64,000 nt of DNA from Lichina pygmaea (GCA_963422465.1 OY730172.1:124001-188000); one strand, 5' to 3'; numbered from the stretch's first letter, positions 44,514 to 55,547 are shown. Notes: a model not told the origin generated them from the letters alone. Numbers and translations are program-made.

Positions 44514-45844
44514 ATGTCCAAGATGGCCGGGATCAGCATCGAGACTAGATTGCGGATGAACTCTGGCTACGAGATACCTGCTCTGGGCTACGGCGTAAGT
44601 GGAGTGGTCCTGTTCGTCGGCGTATCTACAACAGCTGCATCCTACCTGATGATATCCCAAGAGTCGGCATCCTGTCACACCGTGCTTCATGTTTGAACCG
44701 CTTGACATCGTCAATCTAGTCTGAACGAGCGGTGTGATTGACTTGCTTATAGGTGTGGCAAACGTAAGTCGCTGATGCATCCGTAAGAACGTTCTTTGAC
44801 GGCTTTCGAAGACCCGCTTCCCAGGCTGAGGAGGTGGTCTCCTATGCTCTGAAGACTGGCTATCGGCATGTACGTGACCCACACTTCTCTTGGGATATCG
44901 TGGCCTCGTCGATGACCAATTGAACAAGCTAGGTGGACTCTGCCGTAGTGTACCGCAATGAGGAGCCTTGTGGAGAAGCCATACGAAAGTCGGGCATCCC
45001 AAGAGAAGAGATTTTCTACACGTCCAAAGTGCCGCCGAGGGATTTGAGTTACGAAAAAGCCAAATCGTATGTGGATGTCAGCCTGCGCAAGACCGGACTG
45101 GAGTATATCGACCTGTAAGTTGCACGGCTGGAGGATGCCATATCAGGCACTCACTCTCAGCTCCAAGGTATCTCATCCATGCTCCGTATGGCGGGAAGGA
45201 AGCACGCTGTGGCGCGTGGCGTGCTCTGGTCGAAGCACAGGAGGCCGGAAAGATACGATCGTTGGGTGTGTCCAACTATGGCGTCCATCATCTCGACGAA
45301 CTCGAAGAGTACATCAAGGAGCTCGAAGAATCTCGTGGTGAAGGTGGAGGAGGCGTGCTCAGTGTCGGCCAGTGGGAAATCCACCCTTGGCTCGAGAGGC
45401 CAGATATAACGTCGTGGTGTGCAAAGCGTGGCGTTGTTGTCGAGGTGAGTTTGTCTGTCTGGATCATCATTCTACACTTTCGCTGACCGAATCACACGGC
45501 AGGCATATTGCCCCGTTGTCAGAGGGCAGAGGTTTCAGGAGCCCATCTTGCAGCCGTTGGCGAAGCGGCACAACAAAACACCTGCGCAGATTCTGTTAAG
45601 ATGGAGCTTGCAGAAGGTGGGTGTGCTTCGGTGCTTCTTTTGCGCGGAACCACTTATTGTTGACTGCCTCTGATCTGAACGCGTCAACCAGGGATGCGTG
45701 CCGCTGCCTAAATCAGTCACGCCAAGTCGCATCGAGGAAAATACGAATATCTACGACTTTGAGCTGACGCCAGAGGAGATGAGGGGTCTTGACACTGGCG
45801 AATACTTGCCCTGTTCGTGGGATCCGACCACCAGCAACGACTGA
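44514..45844 (+). CDS. Aldo-keto reductase with an 11-nt micro-exon
   Basis: Seven exons: 44514-44594, 44753-44763, 44812-44869, 44933-45114, 45168-45444, 45503-45616, 45692-45844. All phases fit, giving 291 residues, typical for the family. Exon 2 is only 11 nt (VWQ plus two bases), yet it is required to complete the conserved LGYGVWQTP motif. The catalytic tetrad is visible: Asp52 and Tyr57 (HVDSAVVYRNE), Lys82 (FYTSKVPP) and His115 (LYLIHAPY). Further family marks are LGVSNYGVHHL, SVGQWEIHPWL and LLRWSLQKGCVPLPKS, the NADPH-binding end. It is a cytosolic NADPH-dependent carbonyl reductase of unknown substrate. The frame is open upstream to an ATG at 44439, so an extended N-terminus cannot be excluded. 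Confidence 0.9.
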
Positions 45845-45870
45845 GCTCATTGACGGTGTACGGTACCGTA

Positions 45871-48007
45871 GCCGATCACATGACGGTCGATATCACATAA
45901 CGAGCGATAATGTAAAAATTGACCAACATCTTCAATCACCATGGAAAAGCCGTACAACGACCGAATGAGTGAGGCGCTTGCTGAACTAGATCAGGCGGAC
46001 CGAGTCAACTATTCTGAGACTGCGTTGAAGCATAATGTCAGCCGCCAGGCTCTTTCACGACGTCACAAAGGGGAAAGCACCTCCCGAGCAAAAGCAACCT
46101 CGAACCTTCGACAAGCTCTTACCGGGGCTCAGGAAACTATGCTTGTAGAGCGGATCAGTACTCTAAGTGTCCAGGGACTGCCTACAACTCCCCAAGTCGT
46201 ACGAGATCTCGCAGAACGTATCGCTGAAAAGCCTCTTGGAGAGTGCTGGACACGACGCTTTGTTCAACGTCATTCTGAGGTACTTGAAAGTATCTACCTT
46301 AAGCCAATAGACAAGCAACGTAAATGGGCTGAGTCTGTGTCTTATATTGAGGCTTTCTACAAGCTGGTATTGGTTTTTCTAGTCTCACTTACGAATAACT
46401 ACTAACTTTAACCTAGTTGCGTGAGACCATCGAGAAATATCACATCACGGCGGAAAACATCTACAATGTTGATGAGAAAGGCTTCCTCATTGGTCAAGGA
46501 CATGCCTCCAGACGGATTTTCAACAAAAAAGCTCGGAAAGCTGGCAAGATACTCGGTGCCAACCAGGATGGGAGTCGGGAGTTTGTCACTCTTGTTGCTT
46601 GTATTCGAGCAACTGGAACATACATCCCCCCACTTCTCATCTACCAAGGACAGTCGTACGACCTTCTAGACACTTGGGTTGATGATCTGAATGGAGCAGA
46701 GGCATATTTTGCTGTCTCTGAGAAAGGGTGGACGAACAATGACCTAGGTCTTCAATGGCTAGAGAAGGTCTTCAATAAATGTACTAAAGCAAAGGTAGGA
46801 CGCAGCCGTCGTCGTCTTATTGTTGATGGTCATTCCAGTCATGTCAATCTTGCTTTCCTAGAATATGCTGATGCCAATGGTATTATTGTTCTTGTTTTCC
46901 CTCCTCATACTACGCATCGTTTGCAGCCTCTTGATGTTGGTCTTTTCTCTCCCTTGGCCAAGCAGTATTCCCATGAACTTGATCTTGTGATGCGTAATAG
47001 TCTGGGGATTACGTCAATTACCAAGCAAATCTTCTGGTCTCTTTTCTATTCTGCTTGGAAAAAAAGCTTCACAGTTAAGAACATTCTGTCAGCTTTTGAG
47101 ACTACCGGTATCTTTCCTATCAATTCTTCTAAGGTTCTCAATACTCTAAACCCCCCCCCCCCCCCCCCCCCCCCCCAGACACCGCACAGACCTGCCCCTA
47201 CCCAAGCTAAAACTCCTGTAACATTCATTTCTTTTCGTTACGCTATTCGGATGCAGAAAAAGGACCCTTCTGCGGAACGTCTTGAGAAGATTGAGGCAGG
47301 CTTTGCAAAGGTGATTGCAGAGCGAAATCTGGAGAAAGTAGCTGTTGGTCAGCTCAAAACAGCTCTCAGGGTGGAGAAGAAGAAGAAACAACGAGGAAAG
47401 CGACTTAATTTGCTCGGAGAGGAGGATGTTGGACCACAAGTCTTCACCCCGACTGCAATCCAAGTTGCTCAAGCTAGAAAAGCTGCCAAAGAGGAGGAAG
47501 AGGAGCAAAAGAAAGAAGAGAAGGAGAAGAAGAAAGAAGAGGCAGTACAGCAACGCCTGAAAAAGCAGTCAGAGAAGGAAGAACGACAGACAGCACGAGA
47601 AACTGCCCGCCAACAAGCACGAGAAGAGAAGGCAGAAAAGCAAGCAGAAAAGATGGCTAACGAAGAAGCCAAGAAGTGGGCAGAAGAAGAGAAGAAAGTT
47701 CAGCAAGCTGCAAGGAGTGCTAAAACCCCTTCCCAAACAACAAAAGAGATGCCTGCCGCTGATGATGGTGAAGATGAGGGGTGGGAGGATGACGAGGTCC
47801 CAAGGACCACTTCACATGGTCGTGTCTTGAGAAAACCATCACGCTTTGTACAATAGATTTCTATCGCTCAATATCTGTTCTCTATATGCTACTCTATCTT
47901 ATACTCAAATCTGAGATGATTCTGACTATTGGTAGTTGAGTAATTCCAAAAATTGTCGTCAGTCGGTCGAGTGCTCGTTATCTGATAACGACCGTCATGT
48001 GATCGGG
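45871..48007 (+). mobile_element. Fot/pogo DNA transposon G, apparently intact
   Basis: 2,137 bp flanked by TA (45869-45870 and 48008-48009). The inverted tips are CCGATCACATGACGGTCG-like, and on the right side an inner CGTTATCTGATAACG palindrome; about 33 bp match between the ends. The only gene is a one-intron transposase with an unbroken frame and all catalytic residues. The tips differ from those of B-E but are the same as those of foldback element A (2471-3206). Ends, target and protein are all in order, so this copy may still be able to move. Confidence 0.93.
45941..47856 (+). CDS. Fot/pogo (DD35D) transposase, intact
   Basis: Two exons, 45941-46366 and 46417-47856, encode 621 residues. 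The 50 bp intron (GTATTG...ACTAACTTTAACCTAG) joins YIEAFYKL to LRETIEKYH. Residues about 20-50 form a Psq-type helix-turn-helix (NVSRQALSRRHKG) and about 65-125 a CENP-B-like DNA-binding domain (WTRRFVQRHSE). The DDE-1 catalytic domain has Asp161 (NVDEKGFLIG), Asp279 (IVDGHSSH) and Asp315 (LQPLDVGLF), i.e. DDD with pogo spacing. AFETTGIFPIN follows, then a polyproline stretch encoded by a run of 26 C (47151-47176), then a long Lys/Glu/Ala coiled tail and an acidic end (DDGEDEGWEDDE). The protein would bind the element's inverted ends, cut and paste it into TA. Confidence 0.93.
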
Positions 48008-48371
48008 TACGGTACCCCGTACATACAGATCTACCGGTACTGGTACCGTGATCAGCTACGGTAACCCCGTCTGTAGTTCTGCGTATGCACAGTGCCAGTG
48101 ATCGTCGTCTTGATATTGAATCCCGGGAAGTCTCAAAAATTCCAATATGTGCGGCTTAAAATGCGGCTCAAGACTGTCCCACGCAGCGCGCACTCGAACG
48201 ACGTGACCCGCTGTCATCGACTGTGGCAGTGGCCGAAGAAGACTTCGGCGGCGACTACCGTACCACTTGACAAGTACCCCGGTACGGTACCACAACACGC
48301 CAGGAGTGCACAGCATATTGCAAACATGAAAATGCCATCACTTCCTCAAAACATTTCACTCCTCAACGATC
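48008..48371. promoter_or_regulatory. Upstream region of the 48372 gene
   Basis: GTAC-rich sequence next to the transposon end (48008-48060), then about 300 bp without a recognised gene. Confidence 0.4.
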
Positions 48372-49568
48372 ATGCCTCCCACCACGCGTCCACAGACTCT
48401 CAAACAGGTCAAGGCCTCCTACCGCAGGTCGGGGGGTCGCCCGAGGCTGTCGGAGCAGGAGAGACGACAGCTGCATCGTCAGGCCGAGCTTGACGACCGC
48501 GCGGCGAAGATCAGAGAGAAGGAGAAGCGCCGACTCGAGAACAAGAGGAGGCGAGATGAAAAGGCTCGCAAGGAGCGGGATGCGACCTTGAGGACGGGGC
48601 TCAAGGCCGACATCGCTCCGATCGGGAAGACCAGGGACGGGTCCGATCGGTTGGAGAAGTACTTCTGGCAGCCGGCGCACGTCAGAAAGTCCGCGGGTGA
48701 GGAGGGCCCTTGGGAGGAGCCTTCTGAGGCAGATCCCGTGGAAGCTGCGGCAGGCGGCGAGGACGAGACCCTTCGGACGTCTACAGCGCGACCCTCACCA
48801 CCGGTCGAGCGCAGTACGCCGGTGTCGCAAAGCCGGCAACGAGGCGGCCCACCTCCCGTGCCGAGCAGCGAGAGCCCCAAGTCTCGTCCCTTGCTCGGTC
48901 GTCGAAAGCGGGCGGCCGAAGACGACGCCAGTGATGGATCGCCCGTGCGGAAGCGGCCAAGAGAGGACGCTGCAGCGGGCCCCCCTGGCACCCCCATAGC
49001 GGCCCCGTCGCAGCGCCGAACGCCCCGGACGCCCCGGACGTCCCGGACGAGGGCGCCTGCGTCCACGCCAAAGTCTCCAAACCCCCCGGCGACCGGCGTC
49101 CTCGCTCCGCGGCATCCGAACATCATCGCTCCGGCCCCGCGCAAGGCTACCGTTCCCTTCGTGACGCAATCCAAGTCGCTCCTCGACGGATGGGAAGATG
49201 CCCTGGTCAGCACCTCGGAGATCGAACGCGAGCTCGCGACGCCGGAGCGACCAGTGGCGTGTGGTCCGGCTCCAGCGCGCCAGTGTCCCATCGACGACCA
49301 GCTGCCGGGCCTGCCTCCGCTGTCGACGCAGGAGCTTGAGCTCACCGCCGACGACCTTGCCGAGATTGCGGGCGATGGCCGGCTGGGAGAGCCTGCGGGG
49401 TGTTCTACGGCGTGCAGGAAGGTTGCCGGGAGCTTGAAGCCGGATGTGGAAACGGAGCGAGGAGATTGCGCCGCCGTGACTGGTCGCGCTGAGCTGGATG
49501 AGAGCCCGTCGAAATCGAGCTACGATTCGGCCGGCATAGACGAGGCCTTGTTGGAGGCCTTCTTCTAG
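48372..49568 (+). CDS. Unknown basic, largely disordered protein
   Basis: One uninterrupted frame of 398 codons with fungal-like composition. I do not recognise the family. Residues about 24-72 are a highly charged helix (SEQERRQLHRQAELDDRAA and REKEKRRLENKRRRDEKA) that could act as coiled coil and nuclear localisation signal. DRLEKYFWQPAHVRKS near 92 looks like a short conserved motif. Residues 115-255 are Pro/Ser/Arg-rich, with basic clusters (RRKRAAED and RKRPRE). After VTQSKSLLDGWEDALVSTSE near 270 the rest is acidic and ends in DEALLEAFF. The charge pattern suggests a nuclear protein; function unknown. Absence of introns and low complexity leave some doubt about its exact start. Confidence 0.75.
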   Translation: MPPTTRPQTLKQVKASYRRSGGRPRLSEQERRQLHRQAELDDRAAKIREKEKRRLENKRRRDEKARKERDATLRTGLKADIAPIGKTRDGSDRLEKYFWQPAHVRKSAGEEGPWEEPSEADPVEAAAGGEDETLRTSTARPSPPVERSTPVSQSRQRGGPPPVPSSESPKSRPLLGRRKRAAEDDASDGSPVRKRPREDAAAGPPGTPIAAPSQRRTPRTPRTSRTRAPASTPKSPNPPATGVLAPRHPNIIAPAPRKATVPFVTQSKSLLDGWEDALVSTSEIERELATPERPVACGPAPARQCPIDDQLPGLPPLSTQELELTADDLAEIAGDGRLGEPAGCSTACRKVAGSLKPDVETERGDCAAVTGRAELDESPSKSSYDSAGIDEALLEAFF

Positions 49569-50700
49569 CACGTTGCTCTGCAATGCATCGACCTCTCACA
49601 TCCGTGGCTCTATCAGCATCGTCGCTCGCTGCGCAGGAAGATCTCGGCCGCACCCAGGCCAGCCGTCGGGCACAGAAGCTGTCAATCTCCGACCGGCTCC
49701 TGTTGGCCGCATCTGGCCGACCAGTGCTGACGCTCGCGGGACCCCTACGCCGCTGAACCTGTCTCTTGGAATGCTTACTTTTGTCGGGCCGGACCTGGAG
49801 GGTTTCTGGAGGCAGGCTGGGCTCATCGTCGTACCACGTCGACCCTCGAACCACGACCTCACTCCCTCCTCTCGGGCATCCGCTAGTATTTGTCTTGAGC
49901 TTCGGGCTCATCAGACCTTGACGTCCGAGTAGCCCGGGAGCTCTTTGGCTATGCTATGACCTGCCGCAAGGCGAGGGAGTCGACGAGCCCAATAGTGTCC
50001 ACGGACTCACCGCGCGTGCTCGCCCGCAAACATCAGCTACCTCGTATAGTACCTCCAGCCCGAGAGAAGTCTGGTCGACCGTCGTTCCATCTGCCGCGGC
50101 GCCGGGGGATATCAGCAAAGCGCACAGCTGCCGGCATAATCAAGTACTGTTCCGTTTCCGTGTCGACGAGCATGCTAATTCGCTCTTGATTGCCACCGCG
50201 ATGTCACCGTCAGTCGTCGCAAACTTTCTTGAACACGCAAGGGCGCATTGGCAGCCGCAAGACCCGGCCGCACTTGATATCCTTGGCTCCCAGCCATATG
50301 CGGGGGTTATCTCATCATGCTCCGAAGGGCCTGATCGCATTCCACCCTTGCCCTCACAGTTCACAGTGCCGTCGTGGCAGGGGCAAGCTTCGGGATCACA
50401 CTGCGCCGCTGGCGGAGTGCATCTCGCGGCATCTCATCCTCCCCCAAGGAGCGCGGTCACCTTCTGGCATCTCTACCGCCCTCGCAGTCCTCTCGCAGCA
50501 GGAGCAAACACCGGACACCATCTGGACTCCAGCAAGGATCGATGGCGCAATTTTTCCCCCTCCTCATCCCAGGAGTATCCGATCATTTTTGTCACCATAG
50601 CCAGCACTCTCGAATCTTTTGCGGTGGGGAGAAGCAGCTCTGCACTATGTCTGCAGCGCCAGTCAAAACCCTCTCGACTATGTTTGGCCTATATCAGAAA

Positions 50701-50704
<4 letters not shown>

Positions 50705-50747
<43 letters not shown>
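50705..50747 (+). repeat. (TC)n microsatellite
   Basis: About 21 TC units. Confidence 0.95.
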
Positions 50748-50749
<2 letters not shown>

Positions 50750-51499
50750 GTGTGTGTACGTGTGTGTGTGGCAAAGACTCCATTCAGCCTATTCCACCAC
50801 ACAATAACCATCAGAAGCAAACACAGACCACGGGGTGGTAGTCTATCAGGAAAGACATCTCTTGGTATTAGGTCATGACAATTCATGTCTGGACTTTGCC
50901 TGTCTTTGATTTCAGCTCTTGGGTGACTGCTTCTCTGCATGTGTCTTGATTTGCCCTTCTCTGGCTCTAGTACCGAACAGCTTGATCATAGTGAGACAAA
51001 GACATTTGAATGTTCCATCTCTTATCATCACAATTGCCCTGGCTTCAAGCTTTGGCATGTTCGTGGCCATCTCTACTTCCGATGTATCTGTTCTGAGGTC
51101 AAGGTATCTGTTTCGCTGTCCCTCTCCCTCTCTACTGTTCTTCTTGTGCGTCTCCCTCTCGCCCTCCCCTCTCTTTGCCTCCATCTCCACCTCTCCCTCT
51201 CTGCCTTTCTCCATCTACCCATCTCTCTTCAGCTCCAGCTCTCGCTTTAGCCATCTCCATCTCCCTCTCCACCTCCACAGCCAATCTCTGTCCCAAATCT
51301 TATCAACCCCCATCAACTATCTCTTCCACTCACCAACAACTATCTGTGTAAAGCGACTCAATCAACTCTCCATCTATTCCAATCCCAAAAAAGTCCTCCA
51401 TCTCCACCCATACTTATACTCCACACCCTTATACTTCTTTTCCTAAGATTTCACTTCTATTATTTCAAACCCAGAGCTTCTACAGCGGTTTCTATACTG

Positions 51500-51717
51500 C
51501 TTCGTGTCTTTGAAAAGACTAAACCAGTTTAATCTGGCTTTCAAACTCCACTATTCACACTCTAATATCTAGAACTTTTCTCTCCACCAGTCACTACAAG
51601 ATTTCCTTTTGCTACATCTCCTAGTCACTCCCAGTCTTCAGTTCTTATTCCTTTGAAGGTTTTCCGAAGAAACTCACTCTTAGCTAGAAGATCTGCATGG
51701 CTGAAAAGCTACTATCA
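51500..51717 (+). repeat. Dispersed repeat, copy 2 (uninterrupted)
   Basis: Aligns with 25740-25972 and shows the region without element D: AAAGCTACTATCAGTGT at about 51708-51724, versus AAAGCTAC, then TA, then the element, then TA and GCAGTGT, at the other copy. Non-coding; origin unknown. Confidence 0.7.
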
Positions 51718-52199
51718 GTGTCAGAATCAAATAAAATAAAATAAAAAATACTTCTTTTCCAACCCCCAAAGAAGAGCAATCGACAATGCAACAACAAGCA
51801 ACAGAAGTCCCGACGATGATGGAACATGACACGACGACAGAAGACTAAACAACACCAGAAGCCACATCATTCCACCACTGATTGGAGTGAGATCAATCTA
51901 CCGGTACACATGTACGATAGTGCGGTAAGTAAGTAAGTATGGGGGGGAAAGGAGTACGAGTAGTTGATTTGGTTGTGCGTAGGTACTTGAAATCGTGCTT
52001 GCATCGTACGTGCTTCTATTGTAGGTGCTTTTACGGAGTACTTGTACAGTACCGGTACGTGCTTGCTTGCTTGCATTGTACCGTACATGCTTGTAATACT
52101 GCTGCGCAAGTCGTAGCTACGTACAGGACAGTACCGTCACGATGAGGTCTACGAGTGGCGTTCTTGGCGGTTGGCATGTTGGGCTTGATAGTTCCCGTT

Positions 52200-52475
52200 G
52201 CTGTTGCCATTCCATCGCCATTGCCATTCCCAGTGCCATTCCCATTGCCATCGCTATTGCCGTTACCATTGCCGTTGCCATTGCCAGTGCCAGTGCCATT
52301 CCCATTGCCATCGCTATTGCCGTTACCATTGCCGTTGCCATTGCCAGTGCCAGTGCCATTCCCATTCCCATTCCCATTCCCATTCCCATTCCCATTCCCA
52401 CTGCCATTGCCGTTACCATTCCCATTGCCATTGCCATTCCCATTGCCATTCCCATTCCCATTGCCACTGCCACCC
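52200..52475 (+). repeat. Imperfect CATTCC/CATTGC hexamer array
   Basis: Around 46 tandem units of C(C/G)ATT(C/G)C-type hexamers, including a duplicated block of about 60 bp (52243-52302 and 52303-52362). Open in all three frames on both strands; the translations are repetitive and not taken as protein. Confidence 0.9.
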
Positions 52476-53098
52476 TACCCTACTTCCGTATCCACTGGTC
52501 CTACTTATCATCGATCCCGTACACCCTATGTCCAAGGAATACTCCCAGATCATTCGAATCATGGGCTGTTACGGTAAGCTCTACGACGGTCATCATCGTC
52601 GTCGTCGTCGTCGTCGTCGTCGTCTTCATCATCTTCATCGTCATCATCAAAGCGAGTTGATATATACCCTTGGTACTTCCCTCCGCAAGCTCCCCTTCCC
52701 CCTCCAATCGAATGACGTACCCGAGAAGATACCTGGCATGGTATGTAGACCCCAGTGGCGCTGTCGACTTGTCCGTTCGATTCAGGCTGTGATACTCACG
52801 GTATTCTGCGGTTCTGGTCTTGCAAGGATTGAAGTCGGCCGCTGCTGGAATGTCGCTCGAGCACAGCCAGAGCATCTCCCTTCTTTTGAGATGGCCGTTT
52901 CCGTGAGGTGAGATGCAAGCTCGCTGTTGCGGCGCGCGAACCGGTATACACGGGGTCGGGGCTAGCAGGGTGTGGGCCTTGGTTCGAAACAGCTACTCGT
53001 TGGGCAATCGCAAGACAGCTACGTAGATGCACTCGGAACGAAGCCTGTGAGCCCACAGTGGTAGCACAGATGCGAGGATTAGGATTGAGCTCGATCAT

Positions 53099-54023
53099 CT
53101 ATTCGTCCTCGTCGTCGTCGGCGGTCTCGACCGTTGTTTGGGCGATCCCTGCCCGGTGAACGATACCACGTCAGCAGAAAAAAAAAAAAGCACTGCAGCA
53201 CCGTCGTCTCGTTCATGAGTGCGGCAACCAAACAAAGGCCAATCGATGCGTAGGAGACTGAACACTCACGATCCAGATCCCGTTGTCCGCTCTGGGTTAT
53301 CCGTCGTCCGCCTCGGTCCTCGTCCTGCTCCAACACGCCAATCTTCTCAAGCGCCTGCACGACCTTACGGTCGACGCTACCGCTGGCATCGACATGATGG
53401 CCGGGACGACTACCGGGGTTCTTCCGGTTGCCGTGAACTTTCCGCAAACGCCCTACGCCGACGGTCTTGCGGAGGTAGATGTGTCGCGCCACGGATGCGG
53501 CTCGGACGTAGAACCTGGGGGGCGCCAGATGCCATCAGCGCGTACGCCTTGAGGGTGTCGACCGGGCCAGGGCTGCTGGCGGGACGGTGGATGTGTGCTC
53601 ACCAGTCGGGATTCTGAGGGGGCAATTCTCGGCCGTGCGAAGTCTTGACGGTATCAACCCAGCCTGGTGGTAGAAGCAAGGCGAGACGCCACCCGTCTTA
53701 GCCTTCCGATCCATGGTGCTCGACGGGGCCAAGACAGCGAGGGGCTCTCGTCAAAGCGTACCAGGTATCTGCAGTTTACCTTGCCGCTTGAGGAATGCGG
53801 CGTATGCGTCGATGAACTGGTGCGCCTGTAGATGGTGGAAGAGCAAGGTCAGCTCGAACCAGTACATCCGTATCACCGGCCCGGGTCTTCGTCGCCGCTC
53901 GGGGCATCTTGACCACTGGGGCGCGGCCTCGTCGGAAGAGATCCCCGTCGTCGCCGGCCATGGCACGGGCAGTCAGGGGTAACGGCAACATACGTCAACA
54001 TCGCGGACGCTGGTTCCACCCAT
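53099..54023 (-). CDS. 40S ribosomal protein eS19
   Basis: Five exons on the minus strand, 54023-53994, 53825-53762, 53663-53603, 53514-53270 and 53148-53099, give 149 residues with all phases in agreement. The first exon is just ten codons (MGGTSVRDVD), followed by a 168 bp intron; the others are 88-121 bp. Diagnostic sequence: HQFIDAYAAFLKRQGKL, GWVDTVKTS, WFYVRAASVARHIYLRK, GVGRLRKVHG, HHVDASGSVDRKV and GGRRITQSGQRDLDRIAQTT, with an acidic tail. eS19 sits in the head of the small ribosomal subunit and is needed for 18S rRNA maturation. An intron after a very short first coding exon is common in fungal ribosomal protein genes. Confidence 0.96.
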
Positions 54024-54382
54024 GTCTGCTGGATTCGTCTGCCGCAAGATGTGCCTGCAGCGGAGGTTCTGTCGTGGTGGGCGAGGTCGGTGGAGTTACG
54101 AATGTCCAAGAGGCTACTAGCTCCCAGTCGTCGGCTCTGCGGTGTTGGAACTCGGGCGGGCCGGTACGTAACGTGTCGCACCCTGTGAAAGTGCGGCGGG
54201 AGGTGCTGGTGGCTAGGGTTTGCTAGCCCTAAAGAGCAGTCCCACAATTTTTTGCCCTCGAACGAGCCCGGACGTGCCGGGGTATGGTAGTATCACCTTT
54301 TGTGTCTCTTCGACGCAAACTACCTTGGGGCTACAAAAGTACTGCGCTGTCGTCGGCATCAACTGGTTACTGTACTCCCGTA
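54024..54382. promoter_or_regulatory. Upstream region of eS19
   Basis: About 360 bp between the eS19 start and element C2. No gene or clear core promoter element recognised, but the eS19 promoter must lie here unless it extends into the transposon. Confidence 0.4.
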
Positions 54383-55545
54383 CCCGTGCCACGGGGGGCT
54401 ACACCCCCTCCTCCCGCACCTCCGGTACGTCCGGAACACCTCTCTATCCAGAGAGGTGTCTTACACCGGAATGAAAGTATCAGCGGTATGAAAGGTTTTT
54501 GATCACTACTTGACTGCAACATCTATAACTTCACAACAGAGCGACCAAATTGAAATGTAAGCAGCTCAATTGATTCTCCTACTTCTCTACTATAATCCCT
54601 GAAGATATAGACTTCTCTAGATTTTTGTGGTGTTGTTGAGAAGCTATGGTAGTTGTCACTCATAGAACACATTCTCGCCAACATCAATTTGAAACAGCTG
54701 CAACTCCACAACTAGATAGACAAGTGATAATTTTTATGTGCCTATCTGATTCCCCTACTCTTCTACTATCATCCCTGATGCTACAGGCTCTCCCAGATTC
54801 TGCTGGTATTGTTGAGTAACTACTGTAGCTACCATAGCCACGTTAGCTACCATAGAAACTTGAGTCGCCCGCTTCGCTTCTCTCAGACATGCGATCTTTT
54901 GGTCACTCTTCCTTGTTTTGTAGATATATTACTTTCATGGCTTGTAAAAAGGCCTGCAACCTTAGAAACGATAGTGTAGAAGTAGAGGAATCAAATGAGC
55001 CTGTTACTTTTTTATGTAGTCATTGGTTATTGGTATTCCTACTCCATTCTAGTGCTAGTTATCTAGACTATGCTGGGTCGGCTATGAAAATTAAGCAAGG
55101 AAAACCCTAGACCTGCTAGGGTGAAAAACCTCCTTCTGCAGTGCCTGGCCAGCACTATCCTGTCGAGATGCTGTAGAACATGGGGGGTGGCTGGCTAGCA
55201 GCCAGCTTCTAGCTGCTCCTGAGCCCAGGAGAACTGGGGGAGAATGCCTTGTCGGAGGATCCACGCTGTGAGGGCGGCGGCGGGCCGTGGTCGGGATGTC
55301 AAAGCCCGGTAGTCAGTGGTGGCAGCTGCTAGATACAGGCTTCGCCGCACTCGGAGAAGGCGTGGGCAGTCTAGATTATGTAGTCATTGTGTTGTGGAAT
55401 TATAGGCATTGCAGTTGATTCTATCAAGAAAACCTTTCATACCGCTGATACTTTCATTCCGGTGTAAGACACCTCTCTGGATAGAGAGGTGTTCCGGACG
55501 TACCGAAGGTGCGGGAGGAGGGGGTGTAGCCCCCCGTGGCACGGG
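54383..55545. mobile_element. Pogo-type non-autonomous element C2 with LINE insert
   Basis: Starts CCCGTGCC after TA (54381-54382) and ends GGCACGGG before TA (55546-55547). First hairpin G5-CTACA-C5 (54394-54408), second hairpin ACACCTCTCT-ATCC-AGAGAGGTGT (54436-54459), direct repeats CGG(A/T)ATGAAAG at 54467 and 54484. No coding sequence. Both arms carry pogo 3' untranslated modules in inverted orientation, as in C1. The body is almost identical to C1 (3280-6475) in reverse, so both derive from one recent family. A 350 bp LINE end sits at 55026-55375. Confidence 0.9.
55026..55375 (-). mobile_element. Tad-like LINE, 5'-truncated, inside C2
   Basis: 350 bp flanked by a 14 bp direct repeat TTATGTAGTCATTG (55012-55025 and 55376-55389). 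On the minus strand it encodes the last ~58 residues of a LINE ORF2 without interruption: LDCPRLLRVRRSLYLAAATT, then LTSRPRPAAALTAWILRQG and PQFSWAQEQLEAGC, stop. A short 3' tail ending near AGAATGGAGTAGGAAT follows. Same family as 6884-7375, but better preserved and therefore younger. Confidence 0.88.
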
Positions 55546-55547
55546 TA

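Larger units (their letters stand above)
49569..53098. other. 3.5 kb gene-poor region, pyrimidine-rich and repeat-rich
   Basis: No conserved frame recognised. Contains a (TC)n run, CT-rich low-complexity DNA at about 51115-51330, a dispersed repeat at 51500-51717, a CATTCC-type repeat at 52200-52475 and a (GTC)n run at about 52588-52627. Confidence 0.55.

Noticed and set aside
50186-50878. 230-codon plus-strand open frame
   Set aside because: It runs through a (TC)n microsatellite and a GT-rich stretch; the protein is mostly low complexity with no motif.
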